This document shows, one piece after another, positions 21,230 through 32,104 of a stretch of 64,000 nt of DNA. Origin of the DNA: Caballeronia sp. dw_276 (lineage in GTDB: Bacteria > Pseudomonadota > Gammaproteobacteria > Burkholderiales > Burkholderiaceae). A model generated the notes under the pieces. The model was given only the letters and a program-made list of their open reading frames with translations. It did not search any database and had not been told where the DNA came from. The stretch is taken from assembly GCF_018449635.1 (NCBI RefSeq), contig NZ_JAAVUV010000006.1, positions 310,001 to 374,000 on the forward strand, given 5' to 3'. Position numbers and translations under genes: made by a program. Each line of letters begins with the position of its first letter. Position 1 is the stretch's first letter.

Positions 21230-21750
21230 TGGCTCATCGATTCTTTCGGATCGTCGCAATGATCTGGGTCGGCAGCGTGCTGACCCTGGGCTATATTGCC
21301 GCACCCGTGCTGTTCAGCATGCTCGACCGGACCTCTGCAGGATCGGTCGCCGCGCAGTTGTTTCGCATCGAGGGCATGCTGGGCGTTGTGTGCGCGCTGG
21401 TGCTGCTGGTCACGGCAAATCGCCAGGTGCGTACCGGTTTCGACGACTACAAACGTACGCGCTGGGTGATCGCCGGCATGCTTTTGTGCGTGCTGATCGG
21501 ATATTTTGCGCTGCAGCCGTTCATGAACGCCTTGCGGGTCGCCGCGCAAGAAGGCGGGATGGAACTGGCGCAATCACCCTATGCAAGCCGGTTTGGCATG
21601 CTGCACGGGGTATCGAGCGCGTTTTATCTGGTCGAGAGCGTGTTGGGGCTGGTGCTGTTCTGGCGTTTGCCGCCGGGACGGTTCCCCGCGCAAACCGCAG
21701 TTCCGAAGGGAAAGACGGCCAGCGTCGCAGCACGTCGCGCACGCGGTTAA
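21229..21750 (+). CDS. DUF4149 (TMEM205-like) membrane protein
   Basis: The 173-residue protein has four hydrophobic helices and the DUF4149 pattern: an N-terminal WVGSVLTLGYIAAPVLF, a central R-rich loop, and FGMLHGVSSAFYLVESVLGL near the end. The molecular role of the family is not established. A charged, alanine-rich tail follows. The gene overlaps greA by one base (TGATG), so it is translationally coupled to greA; this pairing is common in Burkholderia-like genomes as far as I know. Confidence 0.8.
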   Translation: MAHRFFRIVAMIWVGSVLTLGYIAAPVLFSMLDRTSAGSVAAQLFRIEGMLGVVCALVLLVTANRQVRTGFDDYKRTRWVIAGMLLCVLIGYFALQPFMNALRVAAQEGGMELAQSPYASRFGMLHGVSSAFYLVESVLGLVLFWRLPPGRFPAQTAVPKGKTASVAARRARG

Positions 21751-21794
21751 AAAAAGCCGGTGGGTCCGGGATGATCGGATCGAACCGGCTTTTT
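21751..21794. terminator. Bidirectional terminator between the DUF4149 gene and yhbY
   Basis: AAAAAGCCGGT (21751-21761) pairs with ACCGGCTTTTT (21784-21794). It can serve both convergent genes. Confidence 0.85.
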
Positions 21795-21822
21795 GCTGTC
21801 CGGGCGAGCCCGGAACAACGGC

Positions 21823-22377
21823 TTACTTCGACGACTGATGGTGACGCTTGGAGCTCGGCAGGCGTTTCTTCGCCCGTTTTACGTTTCCGCCTGCGGTCAC
21901 GCGTTCGTTGCCGCGAACGAGCAGTTTCTGCTTCTTTGGCTTGCGGACCACGGGAGCGTCGCGCGTGATCTTAACGACCTTTACCACGCGCGGAGCGCGG
22001 CCTTTCGTCGACGCGTCGGCGGCTTCACCGGCGCTCGGCGGCGCGACGCGATTTGCGCCCCGAACGCCTGCCGTGCCGGCTTTACGTGCGGGCGCGGCGT
22101 CGTCTTCCGGGCGCCAGATCACGAGCAACTTGCCGATCTGCTGAACCGGCGCCGCACCCAGACGGTCGCAGATCTCGGCGTAGGCGGCAACACGGGCTTC
22201 CCGGTCGTCGCCGAAAACACGGATCTTGATGAGCTGGTGCGCGCCGAGATGGACTTCGATTTCGGCCAGTACGGCTTCGGTCAGCCCTTCGCCGCCAATG
22301 AGTACAACGGGCTTGAGCGCATGAGCCTGGGAGCGCAGGTCGGCGCGTTGGGCAGGAGAAAGTTTGAGAGCTGACAT
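21823..22377 (-). CDS. yhbY: YhbY/CRM-domain RNA-binding protein with basic tail
   Basis: Residues 1-95 form a CRM (YhbY) domain, with LRSQAHALKPVVLIGGEGLTE and an HQLIKIRV stretch; E. coli YhbY associates with pre-50S ribosomes. At 184 residues the protein is nearly twice the usual 97. The extra part is a low-complexity, Lys/Arg/Ala-rich tail (PKKQKLLVRGNERV and RAKKRLPSSKRHH) that probably binds RNA non-specifically. It is divergent from rlmE, as in E. coli, and both partners act on the large ribosomal subunit. Confidence 0.88.
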   Translation of the reverse strand: MSALKLSPAQRADLRSQAHALKPVVLIGGEGLTEAVLAEIEVHLGAHQLIKIRVFGDDREARVAAYAEICDRLGAAPVQQIGKLLVIWRPEDDAAPARKAGTAGVRGANRVAPPSAGEAADASTKGRAPRVVKVVKITRDAPVVRKPKKQKLLVRGNERVTAGGNVKRAKKRLPSSKRHHQSSK

Positions 22378-22760
22378 GAGAAGTAACGGACTCGACTAAA
22401 ATGAGGGGCGCCGTAGCGTAAAAGCGGCTGAACGGTCGCGATTGCAAAACAAAGACGGGCAGGGCGAGACGCCTTGCTCGGGAACATGACGGACGGCGCG
22501 CGGCGGTGCGGCGAGCAAACGGACTTGATTTTAACGAATCTTTAATCGCCGGAGCTGGGGTGCCGCGCATGCCGGGTCTGCGGCAATGCCTTACTGGCTT
22601 TGCGATATCCGGCGACTACCGTGAGCAGACACAGGGCATAACGGCGCCAAAAACCGGCTGTCCACATCGACAAAGGCTGCTTCAAATTTGAGCAGCAGCC
22701 CGAATTAGACGCGTATTATCCGCTAAAAGCACAGCTTCACGCAGCAAGAGTTCATTCTTA
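22378..22760. other. Divergent promoter region of yhbY and rlmE
   Basis: The stretch is 383 bases with no credible gene. A TATTAT -10-like hexamer at 22714-22719 lies 41 bases upstream of rlmE with only a weak TTGAGC at 22688. No clear promoter was found for yhbY. Confidence 0.45.
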
Positions 22761-23423
22761 ATGGCAAAAAACCGCTTCAACTATTCGTGGCTGCATGACC
22801 ACATCAACGACCCGTACGTGAAACTCGCCCAGCGCGAGGGGTATCGGGCGCGCGCCGCGTACAAGCTGAAGGAGATCGACGAGCAGGACAAGTTGATCAA
22901 GCCGGGGCAGATCATTGTCGATCTGGGTTCGACTCCGGGCAGCTGGAGCCAGTACGTGCGCAACAAGCTGGCGAAGGGGGCGAACCGCGGCGACACACGC
23001 GAAGGCGGGATAGATGGCAAGATAATTGCGCTCGACATCCTGCCGATGGAACCGATCGCCGACGTGACGTTCTTCCAGGGCGACTTCCGGGAAGACTCGG
23101 TATTGGACCAGCTGAAAGAATTGGTCGGAGATCATCAGGTCGATCTTGTAATCTCGGACATGGCCCCCAACCTCTCAGGTGTTGCGAGTGCGGATGCCGC
23201 CCGAATGGAGCATTTGTGTGATCTGGCGCTGGAGTTTTCGCAGAATCACCTGAAACCGGATGGCGCTCTGCTGGTTAAATGTTTTCACGGCAGCGGTTAT
23301 AGTCAGATAGTAGAAAAGTTCAAGCATCAATTCAAAATCGTTGCGCCGCGCAAGCCCAAGGCGTCGCGCGATAAATCGTCCGAAACGTTTATTTTGGGCA
23401 GGCAGCTCAAGCGTCGTGATTGA
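22761..23423 (+). CDS. rlmE: 23S rRNA 2'-O-methyltransferase (U2552)
   Basis: RlmE (FtsJ) methylates the ribose of U2552 in the A loop of 23S rRNA, a late step of 50S assembly. The 220-residue protein has the FtsJ pattern: [12 protein letters not shown] motif [18 protein letters not shown], the DFRED segment, SDMAPN with the catalytic Asp, and LLVKCFHG with the catalytic Lys. It directly precedes ftsH, the same order as in many proteobacteria. Confidence 0.96.
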   Translation: MAKNRFNYSWLHDHINDPYVKLAQREGYRARAAYKLKEIDEQDKLIKPGQIIVDLGSTPGSWSQYVRNKLAKGANRGDTREGGIDGKIIALDILPMEPIADVTFFQGDFREDSVLDQLKELVGDHQVDLVISDMAPNLSGVASADAARMEHLCDLALEFSQNHLKPDGALLVKCFHGSGYSQIVEKFKHQFKIVAPRKPKASRDKSSETFILGRQLKRRD

Positions 23424-23618
23424 GAGCTGCTGGCAAAACGCCTTTCAGTATTGGCTGTTCTGGTGAGCGTTTTGCCAAAAATGTCCAAAAATCGGATCCG
23501 GGTCACTATCCTCACGCTAGTTAAAGGCTATAGCAGGGGTTTGCGGTCTGGATTAGAATGCTTTCGTGGTGCCGCAAGGCGAATGTAGGCGCCCGTCTAT
23601 GAGTGAAGGAGTGGTGCT

Positions 23619-25514
23619 TTGAACAACAATATGTTCTCTAAGGCAGCAGTGTGGCTGGTTATCGCACTGGTGCTGTTCACGGTGTTCAAGCAGTTCGACA
23701 AGCCCCGCGTCCAGGAAGGTGTGTCGTATTCGCAGTTCATGGACGACGCGAAGACCGGTAAGGTCAAGACCGTTACCGTGCAGGGCCGTAATCTCACCGT
23801 CACTCCCGCAGACGGTCAGAAATACCAGATCGTATCGCCCGGCGACATCTGGATGGTCGGCGATCTGATGAAGTACGGCGTTCAGGTCAGCGGCAAGGCC
23901 GATGACGAACCGAACGCGCTCGTCTCCGCGCTGTATTACCTCGGACCGACGATCCTGATCATCGGTTTCTGGTTCTTCATGATGCGGCAGATGCAGGGCG
24001 GCGGGAAAGGTGGGGCGTTTTCGTTTGGCAAGTCGCGAGCGCGGCTGATCGACGAGAACAACAACGCAATCAATTTCACCGATGTCGCAGGTTGTGATGA
24101 AGCGAAGGAAGAAGTCTCCGAGCTTGTCGACTTCCTGCGTGATCCTCAAAAATTCCAGAAGCTCGGCGGGCGGATTCCGCGTGGCGTGCTGCTGGTCGGC
24201 CCTCCGGGTACGGGTAAAACGTTGCTGGCGCGCGCTATTGCAGGCGAGGCCAAGGTACCGTTCTTCAGCATCTCGGGTTCTGACTTCGTTGAAATGTTCG
24301 TTGGTGTTGGCGCCGCACGGGTGCGCGACATGTTCGAGCAGGCTAAGAAGCATGCGCCTTGTATCGTGTTTATCGACGAAATCGATGCTGTGGGCCGCCA
24401 TCGTGGCGCCGGCATGGGTGGTGGTAACGACGAACGCGAACAGACGCTGAACCAGATGCTCGTGGAAATGGACGGCTTCGAAGCGAATTCCGGCGTGATC
24501 GTGATCGCTGCGACCAACCGCTCGGACGTGCTGGATAAGGCGTTGCTGCGTCCGGGCCGTTTCGACCGCCAGGTTTATGTGGGTCTGCCGGACATTCGTG
24601 GCCGCGAACACATCATGAAGGTTCACCTGCGCAAGGTGCCTATCTCGAACGACGTCGATGCTTCTGTTATCGCACGTGGCACACCGGGCTTCTCGGGCGC
24701 TGACTTGGCGAATCTCGTGAACGAAGCCGCGCTGTTCGCGGCACGCCGCGGCAAGCGAATTGTCGAGATGGCGGATTTTGAGGACGCAAAGGACAAGATT
24801 TTCATGGGTCCGGAGCGGAAGTCGGCTGTGATGCGCGAAGAAGAGCGTCGCAATACGGCTTATCACGAGTCAGGTCATGCGGTGGTGGCTAAGCTGCTGC
24901 CTCACGCAGATCCGGTTCACAAGGTTTCCATCATGCCGCGTGGCTGGGCATTGGGCATCACGTGGCAGTTGCCGGAACATGATCGCGTGAATCTGTATCG
25001 CGACAAGATGCTTGAGGAAATCGCTATTTTGTTCGGCGGCCGTGCAGCGGAAGAGGTGTTCCTGAACTCCATGTCCACGGGTGCTTCGAACGACTTCGAG
25101 CGCGCTACCAAGATGGCACGTGACATGGTGACGCGCTACGGTATGTCGGATGTGCTCGGCACGATGGTGTATGTCGATACCGAGCAGGACGGCATGTTCG
25201 GCAAGATGGCGTCGAAGACGGTATCCGAAGCTACGCAGCAAAAGGTCGATGCTGAAATTCGCCGGATTCTCGACGATCAATACGGCCTCGCCCGCAAGCT
25301 GCTGGAAGACAACCGCGACAAGGTCGAAGCCATGACGAAGGCGCTGCTGGAATGGGAAACCATCGACGCAGAGCAGATCGGCGACATCATGGGCGGTCGT
25401 CCGCCGCGTCCGCCGAAGAACCTGCCGCCGCCTTCGAGCGATCCGTCTGCCGGTGGTGGTAATACCGGTGCGGAAGTCAAGCCGGGTAACACAACGGCGC
25501 CTGCTTCTGCCTGA
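23619..25514 (+). CDS. ftsH: ATP-dependent zinc metalloprotease FtsH
   Basis: FtsH is a membrane-anchored AAA+ protease that degrades misassembled membrane proteins and regulators. The 631-residue protein has two membrane helices (about 7-24 and 103-121) around a periplasmic domain. AAA motifs are Walker A GPPGTGKT (194-201), Walker B FIDEID (251-256) and an arginine-finger region RPGRFDR; the zinc motif is HESGH (416-420). The tail is proline/glycine-rich. The start is TTG at 23619, supported by AAGGAG seven bases upstream. No sigma-32 promoter was recognised upstream. Confidence 0.97.
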   Translation: MNNNMFSKAAVWLVIALVLFTVFKQFDKPRVQEGVSYSQFMDDAKTGKVKTVTVQGRNLTVTPADGQKYQIVSPGDIWMVGDLMKYGVQVSGKADDEPNALVSALYYLGPTILIIGFWFFMMRQMQGGGKGGAFSFGKSRARLIDENNNAINFTDVAGCDEAKEEVSELVDFLRDPQKFQKLGGRIPRGVLLVGPPGTGKTLLARAIAGEAKVPFFSISGSDFVEMFVGVGAARVRDMFEQAKKHAPCIVFIDEIDAVGRHRGAGMGGGNDEREQTLNQMLVEMDGFEANSGVIVIAATNRSDVLDKALLRPGRFDRQVYVGLPDIRGREHIMKVHLRKVPISNDVDASVIARGTPGFSGADLANLVNEAALFAARRGKRIVEMADFEDAKDKIFMGPERKSAVMREEERRNTAYHESGHAVVAKLLPHADPVHKVSIMPRGWALGITWQLPEHDRVNLYRDKMLEEIAILFGGRAAEEVFLNSMSTGASNDFERATKMARDMVTRYGMSDVLGTMVYVDTEQDGMFGKMASKTVSEATQQKVDAEIRRILDDQYGLARKLLEDNRDKVEAMTKALLEWETIDAEQIGDIMGGRPPRPPKNLPPPSSDPSAGGGNTGAEVKPGNTTAPASA

Positions 25515-25535
25515 TGTGAACCCAAGGTAGTCTCG

Positions 25536-25569
25536 AAGGGCTGGTGTGATGTTCACACCGGCCCTTTTT
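25536..25569 (+). terminator. Terminator of ftsH
   Basis: AAGGGC-T-GGTGTGA pairs with TCACACC-G-GCCCTT and is followed by a T run. Confidence 0.85.
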
Positions 25570-25601
25570 CGTTTCTAGCGCATTTTCATCACAGCCACAT
25601 C

Positions 25602-26471
25602 ATGCAAACCGTCGCCGACGCCCTTCAGTGCGGCCGATTCACGCTCACCTTCGAGCGTCCGCTGATCATGGGCATCCTGAACGTCACGCCAGATTCGTTT
25701 TCGGACGGCGGCCGCTTCGTCGCACGCGACGCCGCGCTCGTTCAGGCAGAGGCGATGATCCGTGATGGAGCGGACATCATCGATATTGGTGGCGAATCCA
25801 CGCGCCCGGGCGCGCCGCCCGTGCCGCTGGCCGAGGAACTGGAACGCGTGATTCCGGTGATCGAGGCCTTGCGCTCGGCTGGCGTGCCGCTTTCCGTCGA
25901 TACCTACAAACCCGACGTCATGCGCGCGGCCGTGAGTGCCGGCGCGGACATGGTCAACGATATCTGGGGATTTCGCCGCGAAGGCGCGATCGATGCCGTC
26001 AAGGACAGCGTCTGCGGTCTTTGCTTGATGCACATGCTTGGCGAGCCGGAAACCATGCAAAAGCATGAGCCCGTCTACCGCGACGTTGTAGCGGAAGTGC
26101 GCGAATTCTTCGATGAGCGTGTTCGCACGTTGACGAAAACCGGGATCTCGCAAAATCGGATTTGTCTTGATCCCGGATTCGGCTTCGGCAAGTCCGTGAC
26201 GGTTCATAATTACGACTTGTTGGCTCGTCTTGCCAGTACGAAACCTGCGAATCTGAATGTCCCGCTGCTGGCCGGAATGTCGCGCAAGTCGATGCTCGGC
26301 GCCGTTACAGGTCGAACGCAGCCGTCCGAGCGTATAGCAGCGAGCGTGGCAGCGGCGATATGTGCTGCGGAACGGGGTGCGTCAATCATCCGCGTGCACG
26401 ATGTCGCGGCGACCGCGGACGCGCTGAAGGTCTGGCAAGCCGTCCGGGACGCCGCCGAGCGTTCGCAGTAA
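25602..26471 (+). CDS. folP: Dihydropteroate synthase
   Basis: FolP condenses p-aminobenzoate with dihydropterin pyrophosphate in folate synthesis and is the sulfonamide target. The 289-residue protein has the family signatures MGILNVTPDSFSDGG and DGADIIDIGGESTRPGA, the DPGFGFGK loop and a C-terminal SIIRVHDVA. The start at 25602 is not marked by a strong ribosome site, but the length fits. A terminator separates it from ftsH, while glmM follows after 93 bases with no terminator between. Confidence 0.96.
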   Translation: MQTVADALQCGRFTLTFERPLIMGILNVTPDSFSDGGRFVARDAALVQAEAMIRDGADIIDIGGESTRPGAPPVPLAEELERVIPVIEALRSAGVPLSVDTYKPDVMRAAVSAGADMVNDIWGFRREGAIDAVKDSVCGLCLMHMLGEPETMQKHEPVYRDVVAEVREFFDERVRTLTKTGISQNRICLDPGFGFGKSVTVHNYDLLARLASTKPANLNVPLLAGMSRKSMLGAVTGRTQPSERIAASVAAAICAAERGASIIRVHDVAATADALKVWQAVRDAAERSQ

Positions 26472-26564
26472 GGCCGAGGCGCGAGGGCATAGACATTGCG
26501 CGCGGGTGCAGTAATCAACACACAAATAGATGAAGCGCGTACGCGCGAGGATACGAACAAAAAA

Positions 26565-27923
26565 ATGGCACGTCGATATTTTGGAACCGATGGCATTCGC
26601 GGCAAGGTTGGTGAATCCCCGATCACGCCTGATTTCGTACTGCGACTTGGCTATGCCGCAGGCAAGGTGCTGGCGGGCGCGGACCAGTGGGCGCAACGCG
26701 GCAACCGTCCAACGGTGTTGATCGGCAAGGACACGCGGGTTTCCGGCTACATGCTCGAAGCAGCGCTGGAGTCGGGGTTTTCGGCGGCGGGCGTCGATGT
26801 CATGCTGGCCGGTCCGATCCCCACACCGGGCGTCGCATACCTGACGCGCGCGTTGCGCCTGGCGGCGGGCGTGGTGATCAGCGCCTCGCATAACCCGTAC
26901 TACGACAACGGCATCAAGTTTTTCTCCGCCGATGGCAACAAACTCCCCGACGAAGTCGAGTTGCAGATCGAGGCGCAGCTCGACGAACCCCTGTCCTGCG
27001 CGCCTTCGGAGCTGCTTGGCAAAGCCCGCCGGCTGGACGATGCGCGTGGCCGCTACATCGAATTTTGCAAGAGTACTTTTCCGGCGAGTTTCGATCTGCA
27101 CGGTCTGAAACTGGTGGTCGACTGCGCGCATGGCGCCGCATACGACGTCGCGCCGCAAGTCTTCCACGAGCTGGGCGCGGAAGTCGTGACTATCGGCGTG
27201 TCGCCGAACGGCTTCAATATCAACGACGGCGTGGGTGCAACGGCCCCCGACGCGCTGGTCAAGGCGGTGAAGGAACATCAGGCGCATATCGGTATTGCGC
27301 TCGATGGCGACGCGGACCGTCTGCAGGTCGTCGATGCCTCCGGCCGTCTCTACAACGGCGACGAGCTGCTCTACGTGCTGGTCAACGACCGGATTGCGAC
27401 CGATGGAAAGATCGATGGCGCCGTCGGCACGTTGATGACGAACATGGCGGTGGAAGTGGCGCTGAAGCAGGCCGGCGTGCCGTTTGTCCGTGCAGCCGTG
27501 GGCGACCGTTACGTCCTGGAGAAGCTGCGCGAGAACAACTGGATGCTGGGCGCCGAAGGTTCGGGCCACATCTTGTCGCTGGACCGGCATTCGACGGGCG
27601 ATGGCATCGTTTCCGCGCTACTTGTGCTTGCAGCGGTCAAACGCAGCGGCCGGACGCTCGCCGAGCTGCTGGAAGGCGTCAACCTGTTCCCGCAGAAGCT
27701 GATCAATGTGCGCATGAGTCCGGGGGCGGACTGGAAGGGCAGCGACACGATCAAGCATGCTATCGCCCAGGCCGAGCGTGAACTCGAATCGAAGGGACGC
27801 GTGCTGATCCGCGCATCCGGAACCGAGCCGGTGCTGCGCGTGATGGTCGAAGCGGCGTCGCAAACGGAGGCCGTCAGACACGCGGAAAACATTGCGAAGG
27901 TCGTCAAGGAAGCAACGACCTGA
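26565..27923 (+). CDS. glmM: Phosphoglucosamine mutase
   Basis: GlmM converts glucosamine 6-phosphate to glucosamine 1-phosphate for UDP-GlcNAc, peptidoglycan and LPS. The 452-residue protein has the alpha-D-phosphohexomutase domains: [10 protein letters not shown] at the N terminus, ISASHNP with the phosphorylated Ser108, the metal loop DGDADRL, GEGSGH-like AEGSGHI, and the C-terminal RASGTEP phosphate-binding loop. The ATG at 26565 is selected because the family begins at [10 protein letters not shown]; in-frame starts further upstream add unrelated residues. Confidence 0.96.
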   Translation: MARRYFGTDGIRGKVGESPITPDFVLRLGYAAGKVLAGADQWAQRGNRPTVLIGKDTRVSGYMLEAALESGFSAAGVDVMLAGPIPTPGVAYLTRALRLAAGVVISASHNPYYDNGIKFFSADGNKLPDEVELQIEAQLDEPLSCAPSELLGKARRLDDARGRYIEFCKSTFPASFDLHGLKLVVDCAHGAAYDVAPQVFHELGAEVVTIGVSPNGFNINDGVGATAPDALVKAVKEHQAHIGIALDGDADRLQVVDASGRLYNGDELLYVLVNDRIATDGKIDGAVGTLMTNMAVEVALKQAGVPFVRAAVGDRYVLEKLRENNWMLGAEGSGHILSLDRHSTGDGIVSALLVLAAVKRSGRTLAELLEGVNLFPQKLINVRMSPGADWKGSDTIKHAIAQAERELESKGRVLIRASGTEPVLRVMVEAASQTEAVRHAENIAKVVKEATT

Positions 27924-27950
27924 TTCTCCTGGAAGCGTCTGCATCGAACA

Positions 27951-27986
27951 GAAATGCCTCGGGCAAATAACCCGTGGCATTTTTTT
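27951..27986 (+). terminator. Terminator of glmM
   Basis: An imperfect stem of AAATGCC, a T-T mismatch and CGGG with CCCG and GGCATTT, followed by seven T. Confidence 0.8.
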
Positions 27987-28058
27987 ATGCGGCCGCCGAA
28001 AAGTCGAGCAAACGTGTGCATCGCGGACCAGAAGGCAAACTTTCAACCCGTAAGCACG

Positions 28059-28113
28059 TTGTCACGCTGGCTTCATCATTCGTCATCGAACTGTCACATA
28101 GAGACCCTATCCT
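28059..28113 (+). promoter_or_regulatory. Pho box array and -10 of the pst operon
   Basis: The core box is TCGTCAT-CGAA-CTGTCAC at 28080-28097, two PhoB half-sites at 11-base spacing, the second perfect. A further half-site TTGTCAC at 28059-28065 and a weaker GCTTCAT at 28070-28076 extend it upstream. Ten bases after the last half-site lies TATCCT (28108-28113), the usual place of the -10 in a PhoB-activated promoter with no -35. The pstS ATG follows at 28154. Confidence 0.85.
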
Positions 28114-28153
28114 TCGCGGTGTCGAGCCACTTGCTCACAACCCTGGAGATCAC

Positions 28154-29185
28154 ATGAAATTGATGCACACCGCGCTCGCAGGCATCGTCGGCGCAATGTT
28201 TGCCATGTCGGCGCAGGCCGCCGACATCACCGGCGCGGGCAGCACCTTCGCAGCACCGATTTACACGAAATGGGCCGATACGTACCAGAAGTCGGGCGGC
28301 GGCAAGGTCAACTATCAAGGCATCGGTTCGTCGGGCGGCATCAAGCAAATCATCGCGAAGACGGTGGATTTTGCTGGCTCGGACGCACCCCTGAAGGACG
28401 ACGAACTGGCAAAGCAGGGGCTTTTCCAGTTTCCGACAGTGGTTGGCGGCGTGGTTCCGACGATCAACGTTCCGGGCATCAAACCGGGCGAACTAACGTT
28501 GTCGGGTGAAGTGCTCGGCGACATCTATCTCGGCAAGATCAAGAAGTGGAACGACCCGGCGATCGCCGCATTGAACCCGAAGGTCAAGCTGCCGGATACC
28601 GACATTGCTGTCGTGCGTCGCGCTGACGGTTCGGGCACGAGCTTCATCTGGACGAACTATTTGTCCAAGGTGAACGCCGAGTGGAAGAGCAAGGTAGGCG
28701 AAGGTTCGACGGTCAACTGGCCGACGGGCACGGGCGGCAAGGGCAACGACGGCGTGGCCGCGTTCGTTCAGCGTCTGCCGGGTGCTATCGGTTATGTGGA
28801 ATGGGCGTACGCTAAACAAAACAAGATGACGTACGTCGACTTGAAGAACGCGGCGGGCGCCGTGGTCGAGCCGAAGACGGAGACGTTCAAGGCAGCAGCA
28901 GCAAGCGCAGACTGGTCGAAGTCGTTCTACCAGATCCTGACGAACGAGCCAGGCAAAGATGCTTGGCCGATCGTCGGCGCCACGTTCGTGTTGCTGCACA
29001 CGACGCAGGAAAAGGAAGCGCAAGGCGCGGAAACGCTGAAGTTCTTCGGCTGGGCGTTCAAGAACGGTACGCAAGCTGCAAATGACCTCGACTACATTCC
29101 GCTGCCTGATTCGGTGACCGCCGAAATCGAAACGCAATGGAAGGCGAAGGTGAAGGACGCGTCGGGCAAGGCAGTCGTGCAGTAA
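28154..29185 (+). CDS. pstS: Phosphate ABC transporter periplasmic binding protein
   Basis: PstS binds inorganic phosphate in the periplasm and hands it to PstCA. The 343-residue protein has an N-terminal signal peptide cleaved after SAQA, giving mature [15 protein letters not shown]. Phosphate-contact segments typical of the family are [26 protein letters not shown] and [11 protein letters not shown]. The ATG at 28154 has CTGGAG six bases before it; a frame extension upstream overlaps the Pho box and is rejected. A hairpin separates it from pstC. Confidence 0.97.
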   Translation: MKLMHTALAGIVGAMFAMSAQAADITGAGSTFAAPIYTKWADTYQKSGGGKVNYQGIGSSGGIKQIIAKTVDFAGSDAPLKDDELAKQGLFQFPTVVGGVVPTINVPGIKPGELTLSGEVLGDIYLGKIKKWNDPAIAALNPKVKLPDTDIAVVRRADGSGTSFIWTNYLSKVNAEWKSKVGEGSTVNWPTGTGGKGNDGVAAFVQRLPGAIGYVEWAYAKQNKMTYVDLKNAAGAVVEPKTETFKAAAASADWSKSFYQILTNEPGKDAWPIVGATFVLLHTTQEKEAQGAETLKFFGWAFKNGTQAANDLDYIPLPDSVTAEIETQWKAKVKDASGKAVVQ

Positions 29186-29248
29186 GTCTCACAAAGCAGA
29201 TTTGCATTGAGAGTTAAGCAACACGTTCTGGCTTTTTAGTCCGTAACG

Positions 29249-29270
29249 CCGCGCGGCACCCGCCGCGCGG
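29249..29270 (+). other. Intercistronic hairpin between pstS and pstC
   Basis: CCGCGCGG occurs twice around CACCCG and is self-complementary, forming a compact GC stem with no U tract. It probably stabilises the 3' end of pstS mRNA or trims the transcript rather than ending it. Confidence 0.55.
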
Positions 29271-29287
29271 TCCTTCCGAAGGCTCCC

Positions 29288-30271
29288 ATGTCGGACATCA
29301 ACCTCGCATCGACTCCGCCCGCAAGCCGCGCCCAGCGTGCTCCGGGACAATTCGGTGATATCGTTTTCGGCAGCCTGACCAGGCTTGCCGCAGTGGTCAC
29401 GCTGTTGCTGCTGGGCGGCATTATCGTGTCGCTGGTGGTGGCTTCGCTGCCTACGCTGCAAAAATTTGGTCTCAGTTTTCTTTGGCGTTCCGAGTGGGAT
29501 CCGCAAGCGGATAGCTTCGGCGCGCTCGTGCCTATCTACGGCACCATCGCTACATCAGTCATTGCGTTGATCATCGCCGTGCCGGTGAGCTTCGGCATTG
29601 CGCTGTTTTTGACCGAGCTCGCGCCCGCGTGGCTGCGCCGGCCGCTCGGAGTTGCCATCGAGTTGCTCGCGGCGATTCCGTCGATTGTGTATGGCATGTG
29701 GGGCTTGCTCGTGTTCTCGCCCATCTTCGCAACGTACTTCGAGAAGCCACTTGGCCATCTGCTCGGCGACGTTTGGCTGATCGGCCGCTTCTTTCAGGGG
29801 CCGCCGATTGGCATCGGCATTTTGTGCGCCGGCGTAATTCTCGCGATCATGATCATTCCGTACATCGCGGCGGTGATGCGCGATGTGTTCGAAGTGACGC
29901 CCGTGCTGCTCAAGGAGTCGGCGTATGGCATCGGCTGCACGACCTGGGAAGTGATGTGGAAAATCGTGTTGCCGTTCACGCGGACCGGTGTGATCGGCGG
30001 CGTGATGCTCGGCCTCGGCCGCGCGCTCGGCGAGACGATGGCGGTGACATTCGTGATCGGCAATACGAATCTGCTCGATAACGTCTCGCTGTTTTCACCG
30101 GGCAACAGCATTACGTCGGCGCTTGCAAACGAATTCGCCGAAGCAAGTCCTGGCCTGCATACATCGGCGTTGATGGAACTCGGGCTGATCCTGTTCCTGA
30201 TCACGTTCATCGTGTTGTCGCTGTCCAAACTGATGCTGCTTCGCCTGGAAAAAGGGGAGGGCGGAAAATGA
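29288..30271 (+). CDS. pstC: Phosphate ABC transporter permease PstC
   Basis: One of two membrane subunits of the high-affinity phosphate importer. The 327-residue protein has a short polar N terminus, about six helices, a periplasmic loop with FLWRSEWDP, and the cytoplasmic EAA-like coupling loop near [23 protein letters not shown] (residues about 205-228), followed by [21 protein letters not shown] lies six bases before the ATG. Its stop overlaps the pstA start (ATGA), so the pair is translationally coupled. Confidence 0.96.
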   Translation: MSDINLASTPPASRAQRAPGQFGDIVFGSLTRLAAVVTLLLLGGIIVSLVVASLPTLQKFGLSFLWRSEWDPQADSFGALVPIYGTIATSVIALIIAVPVSFGIALFLTELAPAWLRRPLGVAIELLAAIPSIVYGMWGLLVFSPIFATYFEKPLGHLLGDVWLIGRFFQGPPIGIGILCAGVILAIMIIPYIAAVMRDVFEVTPVLLKESAYGIGCTTWEVMWKIVLPFTRTGVIGGVMLGLGRALGETMAVTFVIGNTNLLDNVSLFSPGNSITSALANEFAEASPGLHTSALMELGLILFLITFIVLSLSKLMLLRLEKGEGGK

Positions 30272-31164
30272 GCCAGCCCACGATGCAATTCCCCGGCTCC
30301 GGCAATCCGGAGCGCGAAGCCGCCACGCGAATCAAGCTGCAGCGCCGCCGCCGCGGCAAGAACGTGGTTGCGCTGGTGTTGTCGCTGGCAGCCATGGCGT
30401 TCGGCTTGCTGTGGCTCGTATGGATTCTTTTCACCACGGTGAAGTTGGGCGTGGGCGGTTTGTCGGTGGAACTGTTCACGCAGAACACGCCGCCGCCGAA
30501 TACGGATGGCGGCGGTTTGTTGAACGCGATCGTCGGCAGCCTGATGCTGGTGGTGCTTGCAACGTTTATCGGTACGCCGCTGGGCGTTTTGGCGGGCGTC
30601 TATCTCGCGGAATATGGTGACAAGCGCTGGCTTGCGAGCGTGACGCGCTTTATCAACGACATCCTGTTGTCGGCGCCATCGATTGTGATTGGCTTGTTTG
30701 TGTACGCGATCGTAGTGGCGCACTCGGGGCGGTTCAGCGGCTGGGCGGGCGTGATCGCGCTGGCGCTGCTGCAGATTCCTATCGTGATCCGTACGACCGA
30801 GAACATGCTGCGGCTCGTGCCGAACGCGCTGCGCGAAGCGGCCTTCGCACTCGGAACGCCAAAGTGGAAGATGGTGACATCGATCACGCTTAAGGCTTCG
30901 GTGAGCGGCATCGTGACGGGCGTTTTGCTCGCGGTTGCACGCATCACCGGCGAAACCGCGCCGCTCTTGTTCACGGCTTTGTCGAACCAGTTCTTCTCGT
31001 GGGACATGAGCCAGCCCGTCGCCAACTTGCCGGTCACCATCTACAAGTTTGCGATGAGCCCCTTCCCCCAATGGCAAGCGCTTGCGTGGGCCGGTGTGTT
31101 CCTGATCACGCTCGGCGTGCTCGGTCTGAACATCCTCGCACGCACGATCTTCTCGAAAAAATAA
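30268..31164 (+). CDS. pstA: Phosphate ABC transporter permease PstA
   Basis: The second membrane subunit, 298 residues. It opens with a basic cytoplasmic stretch and then shows about six helices, including [14 protein letters not shown]. The coupling loop is [22 protein letters not shown] (about 188-209) and is followed by [14 protein letters not shown], all typical of PstA. It overlaps pstC by four bases and is followed by pstB after 15 bases, in the usual pstSCAB order. Confidence 0.96.
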   Translation: MSQPTMQFPGSGNPEREAATRIKLQRRRRGKNVVALVLSLAAMAFGLLWLVWILFTTVKLGVGGLSVELFTQNTPPPNTDGGGLLNAIVGSLMLVVLATFIGTPLGVLAGVYLAEYGDKRWLASVTRFINDILLSAPSIVIGLFVYAIVVAHSGRFSGWAGVIALALLQIPIVIRTTENMLRLVPNALREAAFALGTPKWKMVTSITLKASVSGIVTGVLLAVARITGETAPLLFTALSNQFFSWDMSQPVANLPVTIYKFAMSPFPQWQALAWAGVFLITLGVLGLNILARTIFSKK

Positions 31165-31179
31165 GGCGGAAACCCTTCC

Positions 31180-32067
31180 ATGAACACAGTCGCAAGCGAT
31201 GTGAGCACCCGGAACGCTAATCCGGCCACCGATATGAACACGAACCCAGTAGAACGCGGCGCCGTGCCCGGCAGCTTCAAGCCGACGCACCACGCGCCCC
31301 CCGTTGGATCGATGAAACCGAAGATCGAGGTGAACAACCTCAACTTCTTCTACAACAAGTTTCATGCGTTGAAGAACATCAACTTGCGCATTCCCGAGCA
31401 TAAGGTGACGGCGTTTATCGGACCCTCGGGTTGCGGTAAATCCACGTTGCTGCGCACGTTCAACAAGATGTATGCGCTTTATCCGGAGCAGCGCGCGGAA
31501 GGCGAGATCCTGATGGACGGCAACAATCTGCTCGATACCCGCCGCGATATCTCGCTGTTGCGCGCCCGCGTGGGCATGGTGTTCCAGAAGCCAACGCCGT
31601 TTCCCATGTCGATCTACGACAACATCGCGTTCGGCGTGAAGATGTTCGAGCAACTGTCGCGCTCGGAGATGGACGACCGCGTTGAATGGGCGCTGACGAA
31701 AGCGGCGTTGTGGAACGAGGTGAAGGACAAGCTGCAGCAAAGCGGATACGGCTTGTCGGGCGGCCAGCAGCAGCGGCTTTGCATCGCGCGTGGCATTGCG
31801 ATCCGTCCGGAAGTGCTCCTCCTCGACGAACCGTGCTCGGCGCTCGATCCCATTTCCACGGGCCGGATCGAAGAACTGATTGCCGAATTGAAGAATGACT
31901 ATACGGTGGTTATCGTCACGCACAACATGCAGCAGGCGGCGCGTTGTTCGGACTACACTGCTTATATGTATCTGGGCGAATTGATCGAATTCGGCGATAC
32001 GGAAAAGATCTTTATCAAGCCGTCCCGCAAGGAAACGGAAGACTACATCACCGGCCGTTTTGGTTGA
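31180..32067 (+). CDS. pstB: Phosphate ABC transporter ATPase
   Basis: PstB drives phosphate import and, through PstC/PhoU/PhoR, takes part in signalling. The 295-residue protein has Walker A GPSGCGKS (81-88), signature LSGGQQQRL, Walker B VLLLDEP and switch His in VTHNM. It carries an N-terminal extension of about 45 residues before [10 protein letters not shown]; an internal start there would give the usual 250-260 residues, so the true start could be that Met at 31312. All catalytic residues are present. Confidence 0.96.
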   Translation: MNTVASDVSTRNANPATDMNTNPVERGAVPGSFKPTHHAPPVGSMKPKIEVNNLNFFYNKFHALKNINLRIPEHKVTAFIGPSGCGKSTLLRTFNKMYALYPEQRAEGEILMDGNNLLDTRRDISLLRARVGMVFQKPTPFPMSIYDNIAFGVKMFEQLSRSEMDDRVEWALTKAALWNEVKDKLQQSGYGLSGGQQQRLCIARGIAIRPEVLLLDEPCSALDPISTGRIEELIAELKNDYTVVIVTHNMQQAARCSDYTAYMYLGELIEFGDTEKIFIKPSRKETEDYITGRFG

Positions 32068-32104
32068 ATGCATAACGGGCTAAAAAAGGACTTCAGGAGC
32101 ACAT

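Noticed and set aside
29794-32073. A 759-codon frame antisense to pstC-pstA-pstB
   Set aside because: Arg/His-rich shadow of three well-supported genes.
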